Part shown: positions 10,053 to 18,696 of the stretch, one piece after another
How positions within the stretch are numbered: position 1 is the first letter of the stretch
Layout of the letters: each line of letters opens with the position of its first letter
Source of the DNA: Streptantibioticus_C sp963761325
Lineage (GTDB): Bacteria; Actinomycetota; Actinomycetes; Streptomycetales; Streptomycetaceae
NCBI GenBank assembly: GCA_963761325.1
Contig: CAVXGZ010000002.1
Coordinates: 1,364,001 to 1,428,000, forward strand
Direction of reading: 5' to 3'
DNA: 64,000 nt
Position numbers and translations under genes: made by a program
The notes under the pieces: generated by a model
What the model saw: the letters and a program-made list of their open reading frames with translations, nothing else
Told to the model about the DNA's origin: nothing
The model's database searches: none

Positions 10053-10790
10053 GTGAGTTCGATAACCGCGAACATCAAGTTCGAGACCGTCCAGGCCATG
10101 CGCATCCCCATGGTCTACGTGGGGCTGCTCTTCCTGCCCTCGGTCGGCATGCTGCTCTACGTCATCCCCTCGCTCGGGAACGACCCCAAGACGGCCGCCC
10201 TGAGCACCGCCTCGATGTGCCTGTTCACCGTGCTGACCATCTGCTCGGCGCAGTACGGCACCGGCATCGCGGATGCCCGCATGCGGCCCTGGGGCGGCTA
10301 CGTGCGCACGCTGCCCGGCGGCCCGCTGCCCAAGATGATCGGCATGATCTCGCTGAGCGTCATCCTCTCGGTGTGCGGCAGCATTCCGCTGATCATCATC
10401 GCGGCGCTCGGCACCGACGCCTCGGTCTCCGCCGGCCGGCTGCTGCTCGGCGTCCTGGCGCTGGCCTTCGCCGTCGTGCCCTTCGGCCTGCTGACCATCA
10501 CAATCGGGTACGCGGTCAACCCGTACATGGTGCACGTGCTGGCCACCATCGCCCCGATGGCGCTCGCCTACCTCGGCGGGTACTTCGCCAACCCCGACGC
10601 CACCTCGGGGTTCATCGCCGACGTGGCGCCCTTCAACCCGGTGCGCGGCCCGGCCGAGCTGGTCTGGGCCGCGGTCGGCGACCACCCGGTCAACCCGACG
10701 TCCATGGTGATGCTCGTGGTGTGGACCGTGCTGTTCGGCTTCCTCGCCCTGCGCGCCTACCGGGCCGACGAGGGCCAGCGCTTCCGCTGA
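10053..10790 (+). CDS. ABC-2 type permease of drug exporter
   Basis: About 245 residues with roughly six hydrophobic segments (for example MVYVGLLFLPSVGMLLYVI, SVILSVCGSIPLIIIAAL, LLLGVLALAFAVVPFGLL, VMLVVWTVLFGFLALRAY), the plan of DrrB/ABC-2 membrane subunits. I prefer the GTG at 10053 because GGAGAG lies just upstream (10043-10048); in-frame alternatives are GTG 10029 and ATG 10041. It follows the ATPase gene by about 50 bases and is its obvious membrane partner. Confidence 0.85.
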   Translation: MSSITANIKFETVQAMRIPMVYVGLLFLPSVGMLLYVIPSLGNDPKTAALSTASMCLFTVLTICSAQYGTGIADARMRPWGGYVRTLPGGPLPKMIGMISLSVILSVCGSIPLIIIAALGTDASVSAGRLLLGVLALAFAVVPFGLLTITIGYAVNPYMVHVLATIAPMALAYLGGYFANPDATSGFIADVAPFNPVRGPAELVWAAVGDHPVNPTSMVMLVVWTVLFGFLALRAYRADEGQRFR

Positions 10791-10835
10791 CCGGCCGGAG
10801 CGGTTCGCGTCCGAGATCTGCCGGTCCCACCACGG

Positions 10836-12065
10836 ATGAGGGTCATGGGTCACCACATCGTCTTTCTCAACAACACCGGGCTCGGGCACGTGATCCCCAC
10901 GCTCGACGTGGTCGCCGAGCTGGTCCGCCGCGGCCACCAGGTCACCTACGTGACCGGGCACGCCCTCGTCGAGCGGGTCGCGGCCACCGGTGCCACCGCG
11001 CTCGGCTACGAGTCGGTGCTCGACGGCGTCAACCTCGCCGAGATGGTCACCCCGGAAGCGACCGCCCGCATGCCCTCCGTCTACCTGCGCGAGGGACGGG
11101 AGGCGCTGCGCACCCTGCGCGACCACCTCGGCGACCGCCGGCCCGACCTGGTCGCCTACGACCTGACCTTCTACCACGTGGCGCGCGTCATCGCCCGTGA
11201 GTGGGACGTGCCGGCCGCCGAGAGCTTCCCCGCGTTCGCGTCCAACAAGAGCTTCTCGCTGCTCGACAAGCTGATGGAGAAGATGGGCCCGGGGGATCCC
11301 GAGAACCCGGCGCTGCTGCGCTTCTTCCGCGAACTGCGGGAGCTGCTGGCCGAGTACGGCCAGAGCGACACCTCGATCGAGGAGCTGATGGGCCGCGAGG
11401 AGGGGCTCAACCTCGTCTTCTACCCGCGCTCCTTCCAACCCGCCGGCCCGACCTTCGGCGACGGGTACGTCTTCGTGGGGCCGTGCCGGGACTCCGCCGC
11501 GGCCTCCGAGCAGTGGACGCCGCCGGGGGACGGCCGGCCGGTCATGCTGATCTCGCTCGGCACCAGCGTCCACGACCGGCCGGAGTTCTTCCGCACCTGC
11601 ATCGACACGTTCAAGGACCTGCCCTGGCACGTGGTCATGGCGGTGCACAAGGGCATCGACCCGGCCCGGCTGGAGCCGCTGCCGCCGAACGTCGAGGTGC
11701 ACACCTGGGTGCCGCAGCTCGGCGTGCTGCGCCACGCCGACGTCTACGTCTCCCACGCCGGCCTCGGCAGCATCATGGGCGGCATGCTCACCGAGACGCC
11801 CGTGGTGCTCGTGCCGGCCACCCCGGAGCACGAGATCAACGCCCAGCGGGTGGCCGAACTCGGCCTCGGCCGGGTCGTCCGGGCCGCCGCGCTCACCCCC
11901 GAACGGCTGCGCGCCGCGGTACAGGACGTCGCCGCGGACCCGATGACCCGCAAACGCGTCGCCAGGATGCGGCGCGACATCGCGGACGCCGGCGGAGCCC
12001 CGGCGGCCGCCGACGCGATCGAACGCCACATCACCGCGCACGGCCGCCCCTATTCGGGACGTTAG
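10836..12065 (+). CDS. Macrolide-type (MGT/OleD-like) GT-B glycosyltransferase
   Basis: A 409-residue GT-B fold enzyme. The N-terminus has the acceptor-domain pattern LGHVIPTLDVVAELVRRGH. The C-terminal donor-site region reads WVPQLGVLRHADVYVSHAG, matching the WxPQ...HAG box of the macrolide-inactivating glycosyltransferases (OleD, OleI, Mgt) that use UDP-glucose. It lies between the exporter and the P450, and no nucleotide-deoxysugar genes are visible. Two roles are therefore possible: glucosylation of the polyketide for self-protection before export, or a true tailoring glycosylation. The start may be ATG 10836 or ATG 10845; neither has a strong ribosome binding site. Confidence 0.88.
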   Translation: MRVMGHHIVFLNNTGLGHVIPTLDVVAELVRRGHQVTYVTGHALVERVAATGATALGYESVLDGVNLAEMVTPEATARMPSVYLREGREALRTLRDHLGDRRPDLVAYDLTFYHVARVIAREWDVPAAESFPAFASNKSFSLLDKLMEKMGPGDPENPALLRFFRELRELLAEYGQSDTSIEELMGREEGLNLVFYPRSFQPAGPTFGDGYVFVGPCRDSAAASEQWTPPGDGRPVMLISLGTSVHDRPEFFRTCIDTFKDLPWHVVMAVHKGIDPARLEPLPPNVEVHTWVPQLGVLRHADVYVSHAGLGSIMGGMLTETPVVLVPATPEHEINAQRVAELGLGRVVRAAALTPERLRAAVQDVAADPMTRKRVARMRRDIADAGGAPAAADAIERHITAHGRPYSGR

Positions 12066-12068
12066 GGG
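12047..12068. promoter_or_regulatory. Inverted TAGGGG box at the glycosyltransferase/P450 junction
   Basis: CCCCTA (12047-12052) and TAGGGG (12063-12068) form an inverted repeat separated by 10 bases. It overlaps the stop codon of the glycosyltransferase gene and lies about 130 bases before the P450 start. The same hexamer recurs as phased pairs in two other intergenic regions of this cluster. A role as a regulator binding site is inference. Confidence 0.35.
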
Positions 12069-12195
12069 TTGACCATGTGACGCGTGGCCCGGCAGGGTTG
12101 TTCGAGACTGGAATTGTTTTCGGACGGTGGCTTCCTGGTCCGTCAAGGGCCTGAATCCGATGTCGCCCTATAGTTGACCGTGACGGACGGACCGT

Positions 12196-13386
12196 ATGAC
12201 GGATTATTTCGATTTTACCAGTCCTCTGCTGGAAACCAACCGGGCGGAATACTACGGGGATTTCCAGAAGAACGACCCGGTCCACCGCACTCCGTACGGG
12301 TACTGGGTGCTCTTCCGCTATGAGGACGCGCAGACCCTGCTGCGCACCCCCGGTATATCCAGCAATTTCCCGGCGAACCCCAACTGGGCCGCGGCCCGCG
12401 GCGGTCCGAGCAGCCCGGCGGTGAAGTCGGCGCACAAGTGGATGCTCATGCAGGACGGCGCCGCCCACCGCCGGCTGCGCGGCAGCGTCGGCAAGCTGTT
12501 CGCGCCGCGGATGCTCGAACTGATGCGCAAGCGCATCCCGCAGATCGTGGGCGGCCTGCTCGACGCCATCGGCGACCGCGACGAGGTCGACATGATGAGT
12601 CGCATCGCGCTGCCGCTGCCGACCACCGTGGTCAGCGAACTGCTCGGCGTGCCCGAAGAGGACCGCGACATGTTCCGCAGCGTGACCGAGCCGATCGGCC
12701 AGCTGATCGACCGGGCCGTGTCACCCGAGCGCCTCATCGCGATGAACAAGGCCGAGCCCAAGGCCCGCGCCTACGTCTACAAGCTCATCGAGAAGGCCCG
12801 CCAGGAGGAGCCGAAGGACACCCTGGTCTCGGTGATGCTCCGGTCGGACGACGACTTCACCGACGAGGAGATCGCCGCCAACACCGCGCTGCTGTACAAC
12901 GCGGGGTACGAGACCACCTCGAACCTGATCGCCAACGGGATGCTGGCGCTGCTACAGCAGCCGGACGCGATGCGGGCGCTGCGCGACGACCCGTCCCTGA
13001 TGTCCACCGGAGTGGAGGAGCTGTCCCGCTTCTACCCCTCCGCCCGCTTCGTGGCCCGGATCCTCAACGAGGACCTGAAGATCCGCGACACGGTGATCCC
13101 GGCCGGGGAATGCGTCTTCGTGGCGTTCGACGCGGTGGGCCGCGACCCGGAGACCTACCCGGACCCGCACCGCCTCGACATGGCCCGCACCGGCGTGAAG
13201 TCGCTCGCCTTCAGCGCGGGCCCGCACCACTGCATGGGCAAGGCGCTCGGCCTGCTGGAGGTGAGCACCCTGTTCAGCGAGATGCTGAGCCGCTACAGCA
13301 GCATCGAACTGGCCGCACCGCCCAGGTACAACGCCCACTTCAACCTGCGCGCGCTGGCCGAACTGCCGCTGCGACTGCGGCGGTAG
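12196..13386 (+). CDS. Cytochrome P450 monooxygenase (bacterial class I type)
   Basis: A 396-residue soluble P450. It shows the I-helix motif NAGYETT (oxygen activation, canonical AGxET/DT), the K-helix ELSR (ExxR) and the heme-binding loop FSAGPHHCMGKAL with the axial Cys. Length and absence of a membrane anchor fit actinomycete P450s that hydroxylate or epoxidise polyketides using ferredoxin; no ferredoxin gene is adjacent. It lies downstream of the glycosyltransferase and convergent to the LAL regulator, so a post-PKS oxidation role is likely. The substrate is unknown. Confidence 0.93.
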   Translation: MTDYFDFTSPLLETNRAEYYGDFQKNDPVHRTPYGYWVLFRYEDAQTLLRTPGISSNFPANPNWAAARGGPSSPAVKSAHKWMLMQDGAAHRRLRGSVGKLFAPRMLELMRKRIPQIVGGLLDAIGDRDEVDMMSRIALPLPTTVVSELLGVPEEDRDMFRSVTEPIGQLIDRAVSPERLIAMNKAEPKARAYVYKLIEKARQEEPKDTLVSVMLRSDDDFTDEEIAANTALLYNAGYETTSNLIANGMLALLQQPDAMRALRDDPSLMSTGVEELSRFYPSARFVARILNEDLKIRDTVIPAGECVFVAFDAVGRDPETYPDPHRLDMARTGVKSLAFSAGPHHCMGKALGLLEVSTLFSEMLSRYSSIELAAPPRYNAHFNLRALAELPLRLRR

Positions 13387-13391
13387 AGCGG

Positions 13392-13440
13392 GCAGGCGGT
13401 CGTCCGGCGCCCCGGTCGGGGGCACCGGACGACCGCCTGC
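13392..13440. terminator. Bidirectional hairpin terminator between P450 and regulator
   Basis: A perfect 16-bp stem pairs gcaggcggtcgtccgg (13392-13407) with 13425-13440; the loop contains a further gcccc/ggggc stem. It fills the gap between two convergent genes and abuts the stop codon of the regulator. It lacks a T-run, as is usual in streptomycetes. Confidence 0.8.
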
Positions 13441-16317
13441 TCAGGCGTGCTTCCTGGCGAGCGGCGCCCGCCGGGTGCCGTGCCGTTCGGCCTCCGACGT
13501 CGCGGCCGCCCGGGTGCGCAGCCCCGCGGGCAGATCCTGCCGGCGCTGGATGTCGAGCTTGCGGTACACCCGGGTGAGGTGCTGCTCCACCGTGCTGATG
13601 GTGATGCACAGACTGCTGGAGATCTCCCGGTTGGTGCGGCCGAGCGCGGCCAGCTCGCTGACCCGGCGTTCGGCGTAGGAGAGGTAGACCAGCTTGTCGT
13701 CGTCCCCGCCCTCCGCGTCGTCCGCGTCGCCCATGCCGTCCCCGTCGATCCGCTGGGGAGACGGCGTCTCCCGGGCCACGTCCAGCCGCGCGGTGCCCTG
13801 GCAGCCATCGGTCCGGCACTCCTGCGTCAGGTGCCGGGCCTGACGCACCGCCACCCGCTGCCGGGCGCCGTCGCCGAGCGCCTCGTACGCCTGCCCGAGG
13901 TCCACCAGCGCTGCCGCCAGCTCCGGCTTGCGGTCGAGCCGTCGGAGTATCTCCACGGACTCGTTGAGCAGATGGATCCGCTCGCGGGCCGGCCTGGTCA
14001 GCGCCAGCAGGTGCAGCGACGTCCCGCGCAGGGTCGAATCCTGGGACGGGAGCAACGACAGCTGCTCTTCCACCAGTTGCCGCGCCTTGCTGTTGTTGCC
14101 CAGGTGGAGCCACGCCTCAGCCGCGCCGGAGCGCCACGCCACCATGAACGGCCGGTCCTGCCGCCAGCGGGTCAGCAGGTCCTTGCAGGCGACGAAGTCC
14201 TTCAGCCCGGCCAGGTACTGACCACGCGTCAGGCAGAAGCGCCCGCGGGCGTACAGGTAGTCCACGCCGTAGGGGGAGCCGAACATCGCCTCGGGCACCG
14301 GCCGGTTGAGGACGGCCGTGGCGTCGCCGTACTTGCCCAGCCGGGTGGCGATCTCCACCAGCACCGCGTAGACCCCGCCGATTCGCACGCCCCACGCCTC
14401 CGGGGGCATCCGGTTCAGCGCGGCCCGCGCGTGTTCCTCGGCGGCCCGCAGGTTCCCCAGCCGCAGCGCCACGCAGGCGGACGTCCAGGCGAACGCCGCC
14501 TGCCAGTCGGCCGCCCCGCGGCTCCGCGACTCCTCCAGCAGCCGCGCGGCCCAGTCCTCCGCCTCCGACAGCCGGTCGGCGTGCAGAAGCGTCCACAGCG
14601 ACATCGTCAGCGGACGGAAGGTGGCCGGCGACAGCGAGCAGCCGCCGAGGATCTGCCGGGCGTCGGCCAGAGCGCCCGGATCGGCGCCGCGCGACAACGC
14701 GGTCTCGCAGGCGTACAGCGCCCTGAGCCGGTGGTTGATGACGAACGCCGAGGCGGGCAGCGGCCGTTCGGGCCGCTCGCCCAGCACGTCCCTCGTCTCC
14801 AGGGCGAGTTGCGGGAAGGTGCACGACAGCATGCGCCGGACGATCTCCGACTCGGTGTCCATGCCCGGCTCGCTGCCGCGGGTGAGCTCCCCGACCAGCC
14901 GCGGCAGATCGTCGAACTCCTTCAACTGGCCGTGCCACAACAGGGATTCGAGCAGCCCCAGCGCCTTGCGGCCCGAGACGTGGCCGTCCCGCAGCGCCGC
15001 CATGAGCTGCGGCACCCGCCGGCTGGCCATCCGCGGGCTGATGCGGCACTCGACTTCGGTGAGCGCTATGATGATCAACGCCCGTTGTTGCTCGTCGGTG
15101 CTGAACCGATGTGCCAGTTCGAGGCAGGCGCGCGCGGTCTCGAACTGGTCCTTGTGGAACAGCGGGTCCACGGCGCCCATCAGCGTCTCGATCATCCACG
15201 GCTCCCGCGCCCGACCGGTGCCGAGCAGGTGGCGGGCCACCGCGGTGGCCGGCGCGCTCACGTCGTACAGGACTCGAGCGGCTTTCGAGTGCAGGCTGTC
15301 ACGCTCGGACGGTTGCATGTCGCCCGTCACCGCGGCCGCGGTGGCCGGGTGCCGGAACCGGTGTCCTTCGTCCAGAACGCCGGCGATCGTCAGGGCGTGG
15401 AGGGCCCGGGAGATGATCTTCGGCTGCAGATCGAGCAAGCGGCTCAGTACGTCCGGGGTCGCCGAGTCGCCCAGTAGTGCCAACGCGCGGGCAGCGTTGA
15501 GCAGCAGGGGTTCCTCGGCAGCCAGACAACTGACGACGGTTTCCTCGAACACCGAGCCGGGCATGGGTCCGTCGGCGGTCGGGGTGCCGCGCTCCCGGGC
15601 GGGGTCGCGCAGCAGCGCCTGCACCAGGGCGGGGTTGCCACCGGTCAGTGCGTGGTACTCGCGGCCCAGGTCACCGGCCGTCTCGTCCTGCGTGGCGGCG
15701 GCGATCATCGCCGTCACCCCCTGGACGGACAGCGGTGCGCCCAGCCACAGGTGATGCGCGTTGGGCTGGCGCAGCAACTCGGTGTGCAGGGCGGACTGCG
15801 GTCCGCTGTAGGAGGGGCGTTCGGTGAGGATCACCATCACGCGGGCGGAGTGCAGGCGCCGCACGATGTGCAGCAGGTACTGCAGCGACTCCGGATCCGC
15901 GTGATGCACGTCGTCCACGCACAACACCACGGTGCGGGAGCGCGACAGGTCGAGGATGATGCGCACCAGGCCCAGCATGACCTGGGCGCGCGCCTCGTCG
16001 GGGGTTCCCTCCACCGCGAATCCGTGCTCTCCTCTGAGCAGTTCCGCCGCCCGCTGCGACTCCTGCTCGGACAGCGAGGGACTGTCGAACAGCTGGGCCA
16101 GTGCCGCGAGCGGCACCGTCTGCTCCGCACTGGCGCAACTGGCGTTGAGCACAGCGCAGTTGTCGCGCCTCACCGAATCGCTGAACTCCCGGAGCAGTGC
16201 GGTCTTCCCGCTCCCGGTCGGCGCTGTGAGCAGCGCGATCTGACCGTTGCCGTTATGGCAATCGAGAAGGAGGTTGTTCAACGTAAGTGATTCATGATCG
16301 CGTTCGAAAAGATCCAT
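13441..16317 (-). CDS. LAL-family transcriptional regulator (AAA ATPase + LuxR HTH)
   Basis: A 958-residue protein with the layout of large ATP-binding LuxR regulators, the usual pathway activators of macrolide clusters (PikD family). Walker A APTGSGKTALL is near residue 32 and Walker B TVVLCVDDVHHAD near residue 130. A long helical, TPR-like middle follows. The C-terminal LuxR helix-turn-helix reads LSYAERRVSELAALGRTNREI, then STVEQHLTRVYRKL. The ATG start at 16317 is preceded on its strand by a GGGGGA ribosome binding site. Convergent to the P450 and divergent from the type II thioesterase, it is the likely activator of the polyketide genes. Confidence 0.94.
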   Translation of the reverse strand: MDLFERDHESLTLNNLLLDCHNGNGQIALLTAPTGSGKTALLREFSDSVRRDNCAVLNASCASAEQTVPLAALAQLFDSPSLSEQESQRAAELLRGEHGFAVEGTPDEARAQVMLGLVRIILDLSRSRTVVLCVDDVHHADPESLQYLLHIVRRLHSARVMVILTERPSYSGPQSALHTELLRQPNAHHLWLGAPLSVQGVTAMIAAATQDETAGDLGREYHALTGGNPALVQALLRDPARERGTPTADGPMPGSVFEETVVSCLAAEEPLLLNAARALALLGDSATPDVLSRLLDLQPKIISRALHALTIAGVLDEGHRFRHPATAAAVTGDMQPSERDSLHSKAARVLYDVSAPATAVARHLLGTGRAREPWMIETLMGAVDPLFHKDQFETARACLELAHRFSTDEQQRALIIIALTEVECRISPRMASRRVPQLMAALRDGHVSGRKALGLLESLLWHGQLKEFDDLPRLVGELTRGSEPGMDTESEIVRRMLSCTFPQLALETRDVLGERPERPLPASAFVINHRLRALYACETALSRGADPGALADARQILGGCSLSPATFRPLTMSLWTLLHADRLSEAEDWAARLLEESRSRGAADWQAAFAWTSACVALRLGNLRAAEEHARAALNRMPPEAWGVRIGGVYAVLVEIATRLGKYGDATAVLNRPVPEAMFGSPYGVDYLYARGRFCLTRGQYLAGLKDFVACKDLLTRWRQDRPFMVAWRSGAAEAWLHLGNNSKARQLVEEQLSLLPSQDSTLRGTSLHLLALTRPARERIHLLNESVEILRRLDRKPELAAALVDLGQAYEALGDGARQRVAVRQARHLTQECRTDGCQGTARLDVARETPSPQRIDGDGMGDADDAEGGDDDKLVYLSYAERRVSELAALGRTNREISSSLCITISTVEQHLTRVYRKLDIQRRQDLPAGLRTRAAATSEAERHGTRRAPLARKHA

Positions 16318-16558
16318 GCGCTTAATCCCCCATATGCATGTCCAGCATGTGAAAGCCCGCGTAATGGTTTCGTTTCGCTACCCGTTTAGTTGTAAACAAT
16401 TCCCCGTGACTTGTGTATTCATGGTCCGAGCCGATTGAGCTCGGTCGGCAACATACCAGACCACTTGACCGGCTGTCTCAGTCGGACGTCCGGTATGAGA
16501 TCGGGCAAATACCCCCATTCTCCTGATTGCGACATCGAACCTTCTGGGGCCATATTTC

Positions 16559-16586
16559 AACCCATAGGCCCTGCGGTCTATGGGTT
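16559..16586. promoter_or_regulatory. Inverted repeat in the regulator upstream region
   Basis: A perfect 9-bp inverted repeat (aacccatag ... ctatgggtt) with a 10-base spacer, about 240 bases upstream of the LAL regulator start. It could be an operator or a leader hairpin; function is not determinable from sequence. Confidence 0.4.
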
Positions 16587-16863
16587 TAAATGTACGATTA
16601 CTTCCCGCAAATCCTTCGGTCGTGGCGCCCGGAGTGATAAACAGCCGCCGATGCTACGGGGTCCGAACTGGTCCGGGTTATGAGCCGACGAACTCATCCT
16701 GAACATCGCCGCGTGATTGTGGTCCGTACCTGTATCCGGCTCCGCTCGGTGGACGGCCTGTGCACGGGCTGTGGCCGCTTGCGCGCACGGTCGCACTCGG
16801 CAGCGGATCAGGGGCGATCCGCTCCCCACAGTGACGACAACTCCGCCCGGCGCACAGGCAATC

Positions 16864-16879
16864 TAGGGGGTGTTAGGGG
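16864..16879. promoter_or_regulatory. Tandem TAGGGG boxes, 10-bp phased
   Basis: TAGGGG occurs at 16864-16869 and 16874-16879, one helical turn apart, about 300 bases upstream of the type II thioesterase. A similar pair lies upstream of the secreted protein gene. Candidate binding site for the cluster regulator; this is inference. Confidence 0.4.
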
Positions 16880-17181
16880 TGTCGAGCCCCGGAGCCGGCC
16901 CGCAATACTGCTGCGGTGTTCCTGGCTGACCGCCGCGGTTCTTGACAGTTTTTTGTCATCGGCTCGGATTTCCGGACGTGAGGGTTGTGGCAAGGCGTCC
17001 CGTGGATTCGCTCACGAAAGGCTTCGGCGGCCTCCGGGGCATCGTGTTGGGCGTACGGGCGGAGAACTCCGGTCAGCGGGCAGGGGTCCGGTCGCGGTGG
17101 CCGGGACCTCGGTATTCACCTGCCGATTCCCCGATCCTGTCAACGTCCTATGAAACGCATCAGGAGAGGGGCACCCGCGCA

Positions 17182-17958
17182 ATGACGACGTCTGCCGAGG
17201 ACAACAGCCTGTGGATCCGTCGGTTCCACCCCCGCCCGGACAGCGAGGCCCGGCTGGTGTGCCTGCCGCACGCGGGGGGCTCCGCGAGCTTCTTCTTCCC
17301 CATGTCGGCGGCGGTCTCGCCCTCGCTGGACGTCCTGTCCGTCCAGTACCCGGGCCGCCAGGACCGCCGGGCCGAACCGTGCGTCGCCAGCATCCAGGAG
17401 CTCGCCGACCGCATCAGTGTCCAGTTGCTGCCATGGACCGACCGCCCGCTGATGATCTTCGGGCACAGCATGGGCGCCACCATCGGCTTCGAGGTCGCCA
17501 GCCGGCTGGAGCGCGAACACGGCGTGGTGCTCGCCGGGCTGTTCGCCTCGGGCCGCCGGGCCCCGTCCCGCAAGCGCCACGAAACGGTTCACCAGCGTGA
17601 CGACCGCGGCATCATCGCCGAACTGCAGCAGCTGAGCGGCACCAATTCCAAGATCATGGGCGACGAGGAGATGCTGCGCATGGTGCTGCCGGCGATCCGC
17701 GCCGACTACCGCGCCGCCGAGACGTACACCTACGAGCCGCGGCCGAAGCTGCACTGCCCGATCGTCGGCCTGGTGGGCGACGACGACCCGAAGGTCACCC
17801 TGGAGGAGGCGCGGGCCTGGAGCGAGCACACCGAGGGCGGCTTCGACCTCCAGGTCTTCCCGGGCGGTCATTTCTATCTCGCGTCGCACCAGTCCGAGAT
17901 CGTCAACGCGGTGTCCGACCATATGCTCGCGCAGTTGCGGCTCAAGCCCGCCGAGTGA
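17182..17958 (+). CDS. Type II thioesterase (editing thioesterase of the PKS)
   Basis: A 258-residue alpha/beta hydrolase of the external thioesterase family that removes aberrant acyl groups from ACPs. Visible: PHAGGSASFF oxyanion region (near residue 30), QYPGRQDR, nucleophile elbow GHSMG, acid-region GDDDP and the catalytic His in GGHFYL. The ATG at 17182 is preceded by GGAGAGG (17164-17170); earlier in-frame codons lack coding character. Its presence beside the PKS and regulator supports membership in the polyketide cluster. Confidence 0.94.
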   Translation: MTTSAEDNSLWIRRFHPRPDSEARLVCLPHAGGSASFFFPMSAAVSPSLDVLSVQYPGRQDRRAEPCVASIQELADRISVQLLPWTDRPLMIFGHSMGATIGFEVASRLEREHGVVLAGLFASGRRAPSRKRHETVHQRDDRGIIAELQQLSGTNSKIMGDEEMLRMVLPAIRADYRAAETYTYEPRPKLHCPIVGLVGDDDPKVTLEEARAWSEHTEGGFDLQVFPGGHFYLASHQSEIVNAVSDHMLAQLRLKPAE

Positions 17959-18013
17959 GTACGGACGAGTTATGCGGTAATGGTGGCAGCAGTACTGGCG
18001 GGAGGGTTCACAG

Positions 18014-18460
18014 GTGCAGGCGACCGGAAAGATTCTGCGGTTCGACGAGGCGCGCGGCTACGGGTTCATCGCACCCGACAAGGGCGACACGGACGTATTC
18101 GTACACGCCAACGACCTGTTGGAGGAGAAGTACGCCTACCAAACGGGTCGGGCCGTCGAATTCTTCATCGAGATGGGCGAAAAGGGACCCAAGGCATCCG
18201 AAGTCCGCTTGATACGCGGAACGGGTGCACCGGCAACTCCGCCGGTGTCCGAGCAATGCCCGCAGACCGGCAATCGGATTCCGAAGTCCTCCACGGCTGT
18301 TGACGAGACCATGTGTGATGTGTTGTCCGTAGGCGAACTGCGTTCCGAAATAACCGAGGCCCTGCTCGCGGTCGATCCCACCCTCACTGCTTCGCAGATC
18401 GTGCTGATCCGCTCCCGTTTCATCGACCTGGCGCGGGCGCACAGCTGGACCGACTCCTGA
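18014..18460 (+). CDS. Cold-shock-domain protein with C-terminal extension
   Basis: A 148-residue protein starting at GTG 18014, with GGAGGG at 18001-18006. Residues 1-70 form a cold-shock domain with RNP1-like GYGFI and RNP2-like DVFVH. Ordinary CspA proteins are about 67 residues; here about 75 further residues follow, ending in a predicted helical segment (VGELRSEITEALLAVDPTL and onward). It lies 55 bases after the type II thioesterase on the same strand and ends at a strong terminator, so it is probably co-transcribed with it. The domain binds single-stranded nucleic acid; a regulatory role in the cluster is inference. Confidence 0.85.
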   Translation: MQATGKILRFDEARGYGFIAPDKGDTDVFVHANDLLEEKYAYQTGRAVEFFIEMGEKGPKASEVRLIRGTGAPATPPVSEQCPQTGNRIPKSSTAVDETMCDVLSVGELRSEITEALLAVDPTLTASQIVLIRSRFIDLARAHSWTDS

Positions 18461-18527
18461 CCCGATCGCGCACGGACCGCTGATCCGGAACGGTCCGCAG
18501 CCGGCCCAGCTCGACTCGAATTGCCGT

Positions 18528-18565
18528 GAAGTTGCCGGTGGACGGACACGTCCACCGGCAACTTC
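18528..18565 (+). terminator. Strong hairpin terminator after the cold-shock-domain gene
   Basis: A perfect 16-bp inverted repeat (gaagttgccggtggac, 18528-18543; mate 18550-18565) with a 6-base loop, 68 bases after the stop codon. It separates the thioesterase/cold-shock unit from the next gene. Confidence 0.85.
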
Positions 18566-18589
18566 GTCGTTCGGCGGAACCCCGCACCG

Positions 18590-18615
18590 TAGGGGCTGCC
18601 CCGTTCTTTTAGGGG
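18590..18615. promoter_or_regulatory. Paired TAGGGG boxes upstream of the secreted protein gene
   Basis: TAGGGG at 18590-18595 and 18610-18615, exactly 20 bases apart (two helical turns), about 85 bases before the start of the small secreted protein. Same hexamer and phasing style as at 16864/16874. Confidence 0.4.
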
Positions 18616-18696
18616 TTTTCAGTGCCGTGCGCCTCTGCCACTATTCATGGGCACCAAAGAATCCATCAATTCAGTGACAGAATTGGGAGGACAAAT

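Larger units (their letters stand above)
16318..17181. promoter_or_regulatory. Long divergent intergenic region between LAL regulator and type II thioesterase
   Basis: About 860 bases without a convincing gene. Base composition is markedly less GC-rich between about 16,330 and 16,650 than in the flanking genes, as expected for promoters. It holds an inverted repeat aacccatag (16559-16567) / ctatgggtt (16578-16586) with a 10-base loop, and two TAGGGG boxes at 16864 and 16874 spaced exactly 10 bases. Short open frames at 16411-16683 and 16680-17153 lack codon bias and recognisable protein sequence, so I do not call them. Confidence 0.6.

Noticed and set aside
9915..12146. A 743-codon open frame on the minus strand opposite the permease and glycosyltransferase
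   Set aside because: It is antisense to two clear genes; its His/Arg/Gly/Val-rich sequence has no domain and reflects GC-rich codon structure of the opposite strand.
16411..17153. Two small plus-strand frames between the LAL regulator and type II thioesterase
   Set aside because: No third-position GC bias, no ribosome binding site and no recognisable protein; the region looks regulatory.
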